Below are positions 1-10,200 of a stretch of DNA of 29,430 bases, piece after piece; positions within the stretch are counted from its first letter, which is position 1; each line of letters starts with the position of its first letter. The DNA lies in assembly GCA_036244855.1 (NCBI GenBank), contig BQKZ01000275.1, positions 27,176-56,605 on the forward strand, read 5' to 3'. Source of the DNA: Temnopleurus reevesii (lineage: Eukaryota > Echinodermata > Echinoidea > Temnopleuroida > Temnopleuridae). Under the pieces are notes generated by a model. The model ran no database searches and was not told the DNA's origin. It worked only from the letters and a program-made list of their open reading frames with translations. The translations under genes and the position numbers were made by a program.

Positions 1-250
1 ATTTGAACCGGAAAAGGCAACCTGTTCCCGAACTAATGTAACAATTTGAAATAAACCACTGTGTAGAGAATTTATTACACATTAAATTGAGGGCCGAATG
101 AGATAAAAACACGGAGTAAATCAAAAGTTATTCTGGATTGTAGTGGCTAGACTACCTCATATCATTGCATGTGGAAGCAAAATCACGTAGTAAACAGATG
201 CACTAAAGTTTTCCATATGTGCACTTGATATAAATACAAACAAACAAACA
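1..250. other. AT-rich non-coding sequence, nothing recognised
   Basis: No coding frame, RNA gene or repeat unit was recognised before the tandem repeat that starts near 251. Confidence 0.5.
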
Positions 251-870
251 AATCATACAAATAGATGAAATCTAGGTATCTGCAAGAACATTCAACACAT
301 TTTAGAATCATGACAAAACATAAATGGTGCAATAGGTACATGTACATGATTACTGAAATTGAGTGCTTTCCATCTTTCCACCCTTTTCCACTTACAAAAC
401 ATCATACAAAATAGATGAAGTCTGCATGTATCTGTAAGAACATCAATAAACTTTTGGTTCATGACAAAACATAAATGGTGCAATAGGTACATGTACATGA
501 TTACTGAAATTGAGTGCTTTCCATCTTTCCACCCTTTTCCACTTACAAAACATCATACAAAATAGATGAAGTCTGCATGTATCTGTAAGAACATCAATAA
601 ACTTTTGGTTCATGACAAAACATAAATGGTGTAGTGCCATACCACCCAAATTAAGTTTTTTTTTTATTCATCCTCCTCTCCAATTTCCATCCTTTTCTAC
701 TTAGATATAAATTACAAACAAAAAATCAGACAAATTGATGAAATCTAGAAATCTGTAAGAATATCAATAAATTTTGGAATCATTACAAAACACAAGTGGC
801 GCATGCAACGTGAGTGTTGTTTTCCATGTTTCATCCTCCCCTTTTCCAACCCTTTTCAACTTTACAGATC
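251..870. repeat. Degenerate tandem repeat, unit about 151 bp
   Basis: Units begin near 254, 402 and 553 and share long identical blocks. For example, GCAATAGGTACATGTACATG occurs at 329 and again at 480, an exact 151-bp shift. A more diverged fourth unit begins near 728, and traces of a fifth (TTTTGATTCATGACAAA, then TTTTCCAAAATTC) appear at about 955-1035. Each unit contains TAGATGAARTCT and a CATGACAAAACATAAATGG-type block. Because 151 is not a multiple of three, the short ORFs through it are by-products. Confidence 0.9.
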
Positions 871-1374
871 TACGAAACTTTGTAAAAAAAAATAGACTCT
901 TGAAGTCTACCACTACCGTCGTTAGATATTAAACATTATAAGAAAATTCATAAATTTTGATTCATGACAAATAAAACATAAATTCACTGAAAATGTTCAT
1001 GTCAATATTACAACTGAATGTTTTCCAAAATTCTACTCGATCCTTCTCCGTTTTCACACTATGCGTACCTTCCCAATTTAATAATAACCGTGTTATAATT
1101 ATCAACAACAGAGAGTTAAAACACAATTTCCTCGTCATTGAGCGACTGCGGCATAGCAGCGAAACGTACGCAAAGCCAAACTCCATCTAGATGTCCGCCG
1201 CAGCGTCGGGGGAACTAATCGAAAGCACCCGCCCAAAATTTTGCAGCTGAATAAAAACGCCTTAAAAAATACGCCCACCAAAAAGTCAGTTGAAAAGCAG
1301 ATTCTGTAAATTCTGAAACCTGCCACAGATATCTTGAAATGAAAGTGAAATGGAATATTATGTTTCTTCAAAAT

Positions 1375-1600
1375 ACTTACCGAATATTAATTGATCAATC
1401 GGAAAATGTTAGATGAAAGGCAAACACATACGGACTCCAACAACGAGTTTGGTGCCCAATCGCACTCACTGTAACAACCGAATTAGTTATGATGCGAGCG
1501 CGATGCAGTATTATGATTTGTTTCCGGTATTCCCCTTCTGTATGTAGGCAATGACGTCATGGTATTTCTGCAATCATTATTTCGTGATTGTTAAATTTGG
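1375..1600 (-). promoter_or_regulatory. Possible promoter and first exon of a leftward gene
   Basis: From about 1130 to 1560 CpG is more frequent than elsewhere in the left arm. A palindromic CRE, TGACGTCA, is at 1552-1559, an ETS-type TTCCGG at 1522-1527 and a CCAAT at 1456-1460. On the minus strand a strong donor, ATTCG|GTAAGTATTTT, ends a possible exon at 1381. Together these could be the 5' end of a neighbouring minus-strand gene whose remainder lies left of the window. No coding sequence confirms it. Confidence 0.3.
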
Positions 1601-2149
1601 AAACTATCAGTCACCCCACGAACTGTGAGTAGAAAGGACAAAAGGTTGATACATCAAAGTAAACAACTTTCATTAAAGCATTAACTAGATGAAAAAAAGG
1701 CGCCCTCCTATTTATATGCAGAGAAATGTTGAACCATTAACGTCGCACCTGTCCAGTGGGTTAACGAAAACATCTTTCTTTTGTGTTCATAGAGCTATTG
1801 CAAATTTTTAATGAAGTTTCTAACTTTTTCCACATGCTTTATTCCTTCTGCTCACAGTAATATTACCATGTGTAAATTTCAAAACCTCTCCATATACATG
1901 TAAGCCTAAATCTGATGGTCTTATTATGTGTCCTTCCTCCATGCAAATTTACTTGATCCTCTCAACATTCTCCAGACCACCCGAACACATCAGCCTGAAA
2001 AATGGCAATCATTTTTTTTTCAGAATAAGAGGGAAGGATGATTTCTGAACAAATGTGTGCTATGCATGTATATGACTATGTAGTGATCAGAACAATCAGA
2101 AATGAAGTAGATTATTCTTCTCAAATTTATAATGGCTGGGAGGCACATA
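1601..2149. other. Non-coding, nothing recognised
   Basis: Mixed AT-rich sequence without a supported gene, RNA or repeat. Confidence 0.5.
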
Positions 2150-2870
2150 TTCTCTATCTATCTCTCTCTATTCTGCCATCCCACTTCTCTCACATCAGTC
2201 TGTTTCCCCTCTTCCTTCCCTTATCTATCTAACTTTATCTTCCACTATGAACTTTTTCATCCATCCCTTTAGCTCTCCACATCTTTTCCTCTGAGCACCA
2301 TCATCTCACTTCTATGTTTCTTATAATTCTCTCTTTCTCATTTTCTCTCGCACTCCATCTTCCCTATTTTTTTTTTCTATCCTTCCTCTTTGCTAATTAT
2401 TGACATCATTTCCTCTGAGCCCCCTCTCCTCACTTCTCTCTTTTATTATCTCATCCACTCTGTCTTCCCTACTCCTTCTTTCTATCCTTCCCCTTACGTG
2501 TCCACATCTGTCACTCCAAACCCCTCTTCTCACTCATCTTTTTCTTACTTATCTTTCAGATCCCATTCTGTTTTTCTGCTGTTCTTTCTTTCTATCCTTC
2601 CCCTTACGTGTCCACATCTGTCACTCCAAACCCCTCTTCTCACTCATCTTTTTCTTACTTATCTTTCAGATCCCATTCTGTTTTTCTGCTGTTCTTTCTT
2701 TCTATCCTTCCCCTTTGCTCTTCACATCTTTTCATCTGAGCCCTCTCGTCTAACTTCTCTTTTTCTTACTTCTCGCTATTTCTATCCTTTACACATTGCT
2801 CTCCAGATCTTTTACTTACCCCCTTCTCTTTTCTCTCTGATATGATCTCCCACTCCCTTTCCCTTCCCTT
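2150..2870 (+). repeat. Polypyrimidine minisatellite, 110-bp unit
   Basis: The plus strand is almost entirely C and T for about 700 bases. Two nearly identical 110-bp units lie at about 2481-2590 and 2591-2700; both start TCTATCCTTCCCCTTACGTG. A third partial unit begins at 2701, and more diverged units (CTCTGAGC, ACTTCTCTCTTTT blocks) extend back to about 2270. The ORFs across it, rich in Ser, Leu, Pro and Phe, reflect base composition only. Confidence 0.9.
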
Positions 2871-2879
2871 CTCCATGAT

Positions 2880-3243
2880 AACCATGTGATTCAAGCTTGA
2901 GTAGATTATTATTAAAATGAAAACTGATTTTTATGTATGTGCATAAATAGGATCAGATTCTGAATAGAAATCTAAGTTTTCGTATTGCATGTCAATATAT
3001 TCCATATCTTGATCTGGGTATGAATTACTCCAAGGACATTGAAGGCCAGGCCTTGAATGTCTTTTTGACTGGTCTCAGTGCCCATCCCATTTGATCTTGG
3101 AGATTTAGTGCACCTTTTTTCCCCATTTACTCTGTAATGAAAAATTAAACTATAAGACCTGTTTGCTTGCTGAGAAGGCAAATTATGCCCCAATGCTTAT
3201 TGTGGATGTTTTCACTTTATACACATCACATACAACAAATTAT
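2880..3243. other. Non-coding, nothing recognised
   Basis: No supported gene or repeat was seen between the pyrimidine minisatellite and the transposon at 3244. Confidence 0.45.
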
Positions 3244-3402
3244 ACAGTAAAACCCATCCTAGCGGCCACCATCTACTTAAAGTGGCCAGCTAATTTGGTT
3301 CTCTCCAGATGAAAATGTGTTATAGAACCTGTCTATAGAGGTCACTGTCTACAGTGATCACATTTTGATTTCCTTAGACTGCTACTATAGACAGGTTTGA
3401 CT
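3244..3402. mobile_element. MITE-like element, diverged copy of the 19004 element
   Basis: It starts ACAGTAAAACCCATCCTAG and ends ATAGACAGGTTTGACT, with internal AGTGGCCA, GAAAATGTGTTATAGAACC and CCTGTCTATAGAGG blocks. The same blocks occur in the same order in the element at 19004-19169. The left terminal repeat is mutated. No coding capacity. Confidence 0.75.
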
Positions 3403-3942
3403 TTGCTCCTGCCAAAATTAATTTCTAGAAACCAAATCTATCAATTTAGAATATATTTTAAGTGGATGGACTTATTGATTTCAATTTGATAAGGATTATG
3501 AACAAATAACATGACTAAAAGAAACTACAAGATCACATGCAAAAATATACAAATGAAAATCCACATGTGGAATTTATTGCAATTAAATAATTGTAAAGCA
3601 ATTTGACTACCAAATCATCTAATTCCCATACACTTCATTGTTCATTGTAAGAGCATCAGGGCCTTTTTTCCACAAAACTGGAATAAGTTCAATGTTAAAG
3701 GCATCTTCTTGAACTGTGTGAAATAAACTTTGATTGCTTTTCAATGGGATTTTAGTGAATGTATTTACCATTCTATCCCCTGGTATTTGTAGTCAGTGGC
3801 TTCATCATTTGTAGATCGAAAGGGAAGGAAACACATCACAAAAAATAAGTTATATCAATGCAAAAAGTCAAATAAAGACTCAAGTTTTTCAAGGAACTTG
3901 CCATTAAGAACAGACACATAATGTATGAAGCCAGTGAGATTT

Positions 3943-4018
3943 CATACAATGTGTTTTTGGGGCCAACCATTGACAAAGATGTATGAAAAAAATGGTTGGC
4001 CCTAAAAAGGTATTGTAT
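3943..4018. repeat. Inverted repeat, about 28-bp arms
   Basis: The arm at about 3943-3971 (CATACAATG...GGGGCCAACCATT) is complementary to about 3991-4018 (AATGGTTGGCCC...TATTGTAT), with a ~19-base loop. It could be a small foldback element or a transcribed hairpin. Confidence 0.8.
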
Positions 4019-4590
4019 ACAATCGAGTCTTCAAGGTGAATGAGAGCCATGTCTATTTTTTCGTCAGTGGTGTAGATTTCTACATGTACATGTATTTGCC
4101 GATTTTATTTTCATTTTCCGATTTCTTTTCATTGGCCAATTTAAATCAATCAACTTTCTTGCAACACCAATCTATATATTCAGAATAATACACACCAATA
4201 AAAGACACAATCAAGCATGCTTTGAAAAAATTGTTTCCTATGAATTTGTTATTGAGGGCAATAAATATTTTACCAATGACATAATAAATATTTCCCTGTC
4301 ACTTGCAGACAAATACATTTTTCATAAAATGTGTCTTGTTCAGATCATTCTGGTGTCGTTCAAAAAAATTATTGGTATGGAGCAGCCAAAATGACATAAA
4401 AAGACCATGGAATATCTAACCTAACTAAATAGCTTCAATGTAAAATCAATTTCTAGAGCCAGCTCTGTATATATATCATTATCCAATGTGATTCAGCAAA
4501 GCATTTTCAGTGCATTTTTGTTTGAACAATTATATCTGCATATAGCAACATTCCTCAAAAAGACATTGTTTGACTTGTATCATAGGGTCA
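4019..4590. other. Non-coding, nothing recognised
   Basis: AT-rich sequence with no supported gene; it lies between two inverted repeats. Confidence 0.45.
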
Positions 4591-4739
4591 AAGAGAGCTT
4601 GAGCTTTCGATCTTAGCAGAATCTTAATAAGCAGCATTTCCATTTTTTTAAATACAGTGTATTGTGTTTTCACTTCATTTCCTTGTCATACTGCTTATGA
4701 TTAAGATTCTGCTATGAAAGATCAAAAGCTCAATCTCTT
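4591..4739. repeat. Foldback element with 45-bp imperfect arms
   Basis: The left arm at about 4591-4634 (AGCTTGAGCTTTCGATC, then TTAGCAGAATCTTAAT) pairs with the right arm at about 4691-4739 (ATTAAGATTCTGCTA, then GATCAAAAGCTCAATC). The arms are separated by about 55 bases. It resembles a non-autonomous foldback or MITE copy and has no ORF. Confidence 0.8.
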
Positions 4740-4742
4740 TTC

Positions 4743-7119
4743 GACTTCATTTTACCTCACAGCTCTCCTCCATTGGATAAGCAATTTCAGCAGTTCTCTG
4801 TATTTAATAACTTGAATCATCTTAGAGAACTTTGATCACAATCTATTGATATTTGTAATCAATTATTGTGAGTTGGTTATTCCATGATTATATCCCATGC
4901 CTACATCTACCTAATCTCAAACACATTAAAATGCAGTATAAAGTATTAAATCAACCCATGATTTCATCCCTGCTCGAGTCAGCTGTACAAGGCTTATGTA
5001 CACACACAACCTTCAATCAATAAATAAAATGGGCTTTCTTTGCCTAGCTATAAACAAAGAGGCTTGAATGAACATGTTAATGAATAAAAATGTTGATGAA
5101 ACAAAATGGATACATGTAGTACAAAATCATAAGCACAACTATCATCAACAGAAACATTAAACTTAAAGCATTCGCATATTGATGAATCATTGGCCAAAGG
5201 ATAACCTTCTAAACATGCTGAACTAAATAATTTATGCTAAAATTGTTTGTATTTCATGAGTTTTGGTAGCAACTTGCACCTTACTGTTTTTTTTTCTTCT
5301 TCCTCTTTTTCACAACTTATTTCACAGAAAGGTGGTACAGATAGGAAATCCTTCATAATGGTAAAAATAACTCTTTTTAAGGGTAGGCCTTACAATGCAT
5401 TGTCACACCTAAATCTCTTAGTACAATTTGTGAGTTGCTTGGATAATAAATAGAGTGGGTAAAATTAAAAAAACATTAAAAGAGCCCATCATCACACTCA
5501 AAACTAGTTTGCAAAATCAAACTTTGTAAATACTTCAATATATACAAAAAATAGGAAGAGGTTCACACTTGGCACACACATTAAAAATGACTTTGTTCAC
5601 TGACAGTATGAAATAAAAATAAATGTAAAAAAGCAACAACATAATGAATGATCCGAAATGGAAGCTGTTTAATAAAATCATGATTAATATGGACACAAAA
5701 TTTCTCCAGGAAGTTTTTTGTAGTGCCAGTTTTCCTTTTGAACCTGAAGACATTCATATTGAAAATAAATTTTTGTAACAAGTTGAACACTTGATATCGC
5801 TACCATTCGCCCTCGGTAAAATATATTATTTGGTTAAGTTTCATCAACAAAATAAAAAGGAACAATATACATGCATTTCACTGTCTATAAAACAACATCA
5901 TAAATCAAAGTACTAGTAAATTATTATTGCACCTACAAAATATGCAAGAGTACTTTTGGATTCTCTCATTGACAGAAAACTCAAAATTCAGAACTCAAGC
6001 ACCAAGAAATTCACAGATTGTTAACAACTTTTCAACAGCAAATCACCCACCCTTCTTAAAATGATCAAAGTTACAGTTTTCAAAACCAGAGAACTAAGGT
6101 GCAATGCTCAAAACATGTCACAACTGCTGCTGTGATGTGAACAAAACAATAATACTGCTGTTTATGCATAAATAACTGCAATTACACATAAGAATTATCT
6201 CATTCTAATTATGAAAAACCTCCCTCACAAATGGTTATGAAGATACTTTCATTCTCCAAAGCATATATGCGTAGATACATTTACACAGCCTCTGGGTATT
6301 AAATTATCATTAGATCAAGAGCCTATAACATTTTTGGAAGGATCAAGCCCTATTCCAAGATTGGAAGACATTAAAGCTGTGTTGAATAATAAATCTCTAG
6401 TTTACATTTCCAACATTCCAAAAGGGGCCACCTTAACACAAACATAAATTTGTCTGCTTAATTAAGAGAGGAACAAAGCCTTAAAGACAGCGATAGTTAT
6501 TTGTATGTTTAGATCCATGTACATTTTGTTCTTTGTATTGAAGTAGTCTTTGTGGACCTTTGATCATACAAGCTTTCTGATCCGTACGGCTCTGTGGAAC
6601 ATGTAAGTTCTAAAGATTTAGAAACCTGGGTACCGATGAAAACGGTAGAAAGCTATAGACTGCATACTGTGGAGCAGAACAATAAGTAAGTCTATCAAGC
6701 AACAAAATGAAGTATTAATATTCACAGCACTGGACTAGCACTAGCACTGTTATGGAGAGGCAGGCATGCAAGCCCTTGCTACCCCTCAATAAAGCAATAA
6801 TGATAACTTGTAAAGAAAATCTGCTCTCCAATCTCATTGCCACTCTTTCAGCTTTCTTAGTGCGCGCTTCACAGGTGATACGAAAATGAGTGCATAGCTT
6901 CTTATCCATTTTGATACATCATCAGAATCACAACACTATCACATTCTGAGATAAAAATGACCCACTTAGCATCCTGCAACTCACATTCAATCAGAGTGTT
7001 CAACATTACTGCCAATTTAACGGCTCTTCTTGCAAATGGAAGATTTGCATGTCCAACTGTGAATCTCACTTGCATGCCACTCTTTGGTTGTCAATTTTTT
7101 GCTGCTCCCTGGCAGACCT
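4743..7119 (-). other. 3' flank of FLII, probably including its 3' UTR
   Basis: This stretch lies downstream of the FLII stop codon. It is AT-rich, with no ORF resembling a known protein. It should contain the FLII 3' UTR, but I see no AATAAA on the coding strand close to the stop. A variant ATTAAA is present on the minus strand near 5669-5674. The transcript end cannot be fixed from sequence alone. Confidence 0.5.
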
Positions 7120-7257
7120 CTAGTACTTGGCACCAGGCTTGAAAAGCCCCCATCCATGGAAGCAGCGGATGAATTTCCAAGGTTCTTTGCCCTTCTTCAC
7201 GGCTGAGAACTTGCGAGGTGCATCAGGCTCTTTGTTCTTCATATGCTGTACATACAC
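7120..7257 (-). CDS. FLII: FLII exon 21: last coding exon, end of G6 and stop
   Basis: The last 45 codons and TAG encode [20 protein letters not shown], then [20 protein letters not shown], ending PGAKY. The counterpart is human [36 protein letters not shown]. The acceptor is TGATTGCAG|GTGT. The C-terminal tail after FHGW differs from human, as expected between phyla. Confidence 0.97.
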   Translation of the reverse strand: MYVQHMKNKEPDAPRKFSAVKKGKEPWKFIRCFHGWGLFKPGAKY

Positions 7258-10200
7258 CTGCAATCATAATAATAATGATGATAACATTATGCTTCATAAA
7301 ATATGAAACTTTTCTCAAGAGGTGTGAGGACTCCTTTGTACAATAAAAGACCACTTGGAAGAGAGTCAATACTTGAACTAAAAGTCACCTCCGTTCTCAC
7401 CAAATACCTTGCAAATACTTAATGTCTTACTACAAAAGTATCTTTTATGATTGAAATATTTGATTTTTCATTGACTACTTTGAAAAAAAATCTTTCAAAT
7501 CTTTTGAATATTATCAAGTACTTGCAGAATGTAGTACAAGGGACATATTAAAAGTTTTTTTTCAAATCAGAGAAATGACTATGGCTTTAAAAGTAGAATT
7601 CAAAACTTGTTATGATGAAAACTCACGTGAAGTTATTGAGCATGAACAAGATATACAATGTAATACATATAGCAGTACTTTTGAGAAATTAAAACAGGAT
7701 CATACATTGGGCATTAAATGAGAAATAAGCGTCAATTAAATGTTCAAAAATACAAGCATAATATAACCAGAATTAAACTGACCTGTGAGCTCTTGTAAGC
7801 TAGTTTCTTCTCTACATCACTACAGCTTGGTCCAAGCCACAGATACACTTCATGTCCGGTATCCAAGATCATTACATCATCATCGGCAAGATCATCCTGG
7901 TAAAAAAAAATAATAAGATAAAATAAAATATTGCAAGATGTTCATTAAATATCATTTTGTTATGCTTATTATGCATAAAATTTGTTTCATCTCTCTCTTT
8001 CCCTCTCTTCCCAATCTCCCTGGCACCGCAGAATCCCTCCTCCCTTGTCATCTTCTATACTTCCTCCCCTCATCATCCTGATTATGTATATCCCCCTTCC
8101 CTATTCTCCTTATCACATTATTTGTCAAACCCCTTGCCATCACTATCATTATCATAGGAATCACCCATAATATCTGTATCATCATCATCATCATCATCAC
8201 CATCATCATCAATGTCAACATTATCATAACCACTATTACCCTTCAACACCATCATTATCATCACCACCACCACCACCACAACTATCACAACCACCATCAT
8301 TATCACCACCATCATTAAATACCATCATTATATTCATTAAACATTATCACCATCACCATCAAAATCATCATCACCAACACTGATACAAACTCTACCACCA
8401 TCACCACCGCTACTAAAACCATTATTACCTGGCAGAAGTCTGAACACTTCTCTGACACTGTGAAGAAGCCCTTCTCATTGGAGCATCTAAAGAGCCTAGC
8501 CTTGCTCATGTAGTCAGCCTCTTGGTCATATTTCCTCTTCCCTCCAAGGGCCACCCACCAGAAGTTCTCTGGCTCAGACCCTTCAGATAAGAGCTGGTGA
8601 CTGTACATATCCTGATGGGCAGAAAAGTATTTATGATCAGCATTAGTAGTGTTATACTGTTTCATGAAATTAAATACATCTAGACATTTATATCTAATAG
8701 GCAACGGAATCTTATGGAATAAACTAGATGACTCTTCGGCCGCGCACAGTCGAAATTTATGCCTCCGCCATCACGCAATCAGAAAGATATGTACGGCTTT
8801 TTCCATGCCATCAGAAATCAAAAACATTTACAAATTTTGGGCACTGCGGCCTTTCACCCCTAAACCCAAAATCTCATCTGTTCTTCCTCACATGCTTATA
8901 CTTATGAGCTACACACTGTAAGTTTGAAGAAAATTGGTTCAATTTTTCTGTTAGAAGTTATAATAACAATGAGCTTTATCGGGTGATTTTGTACAAGTTT
9001 TTCTTCCCGGTGGCCTTTGACCTTTGACCCTCTGAACCCAAAATCTAATCAGTTCATCTTCACATGCTTTTACGTACTTGAGCCAAGTTTGGTCAAAATC
9101 TGTACAGCAGTTCTGAACTTATTGCGGTAACAAGCTATTTTGGGTGATTTTTTACAAGTTTTTTTGGCCCCATGACCTTTGACCTTTGACCCACTGAACC
9201 CAAAATCTAATCACTTCATCCTCACATGCTTATACATACTTGAGCCAAGGTTGGTCAAAATCTGTAAAGCAGTTCTGAACTTATTGCGGTAACAAGCCAT
9301 TTTAGGTGATTTTTTACAAGTTTTTTGGCCCTGTGACCTTTGACCTTTGACCCATTGAACCCAAAATCTAATCAATTCATCCTCACATGCTTATACATAC
9401 TTGAGCCAAGTTTGGTTAAAATCCGTCCCGCAGTTCTGAACTTATCGCGGTAACAAGTTTCGGACGGCACCACCTTACAGTGGCGGAGGCATAAAAAGGA
9501 CATACAATAGTGAATCATTACAGAAATTGAGTTTACTCATTGATCATCATTCTTGCACACAAATGAGAAGATCAGAGATGGTAAATATGGGGAAAAAACG
9601 TTTTGTCAATGGCTAGAAAGGGTACAACTGCAAGAAAACCAACCAAATAATCAAACCTTTTTCTATTGCTATCAAAAAAGTCTGGATGAGAATGGCAAAA
9701 GTGAGTATATTTCTAGCCAAATGACAGATAAATATATACAGAATTACTAGTGGAAACAGCTAATATACTGTAAAAGCTATTCACTGAATTTCAGACATAT
9801 TCACTTATAACCTGGTCATTATTTTCACGCTTTGAAAGATCATGGTATCCATGTCTATAAACATTAAAATGAGTGAAAAGTTCAGCAAATGTATGGCCAT
9901 ACAATTAGCAAAACTATAACCCCAGTGGGAATTTTAGCTAATATAGCAAAAGAGAGAATCTAACATTAATTATGATTTGAGGAGACAGTAAAACGGACTA
10001 CAATATGAAAGAAAAGCAGTTCCCTCTATTATTGCTGCCAATCATAGAGGGAACGAGAGATGGAGGAAGATAAAGATATTACTTGACTCACATCAAACAT
10101 CTCATAGGCGAGCTCCTCTGCGACTCTCGACATATCTGAATCACTCCTAGACCCAATCCATGTGTAGACGATGCCTTTACTATCTTGGCTGTCAAATGGC

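Noticed and set aside
292..649. Two nearly identical 68-codon minus-strand ORFs
   Set aside because: They are produced by the 151-bp tandem repeat; the unit length is not a multiple of three, and there is no protein similarity or splice context.
2390..2845. 151-codon plus-strand ORF rich in Ser, Phe, Leu and Pro
   Set aside because: It arises from a long pyrimidine-only repeat that lacks stops by composition.
7957..8170. Two overlapping plus-strand ORFs of about 65 codons
   Set aside because: Pyrimidine-rich intron sequence with no similarity or initiation context.
8048..8315. Met/Val/Asp-rich ORFs on the minus strand
   Set aside because: Translation of an ATC-type microsatellite.
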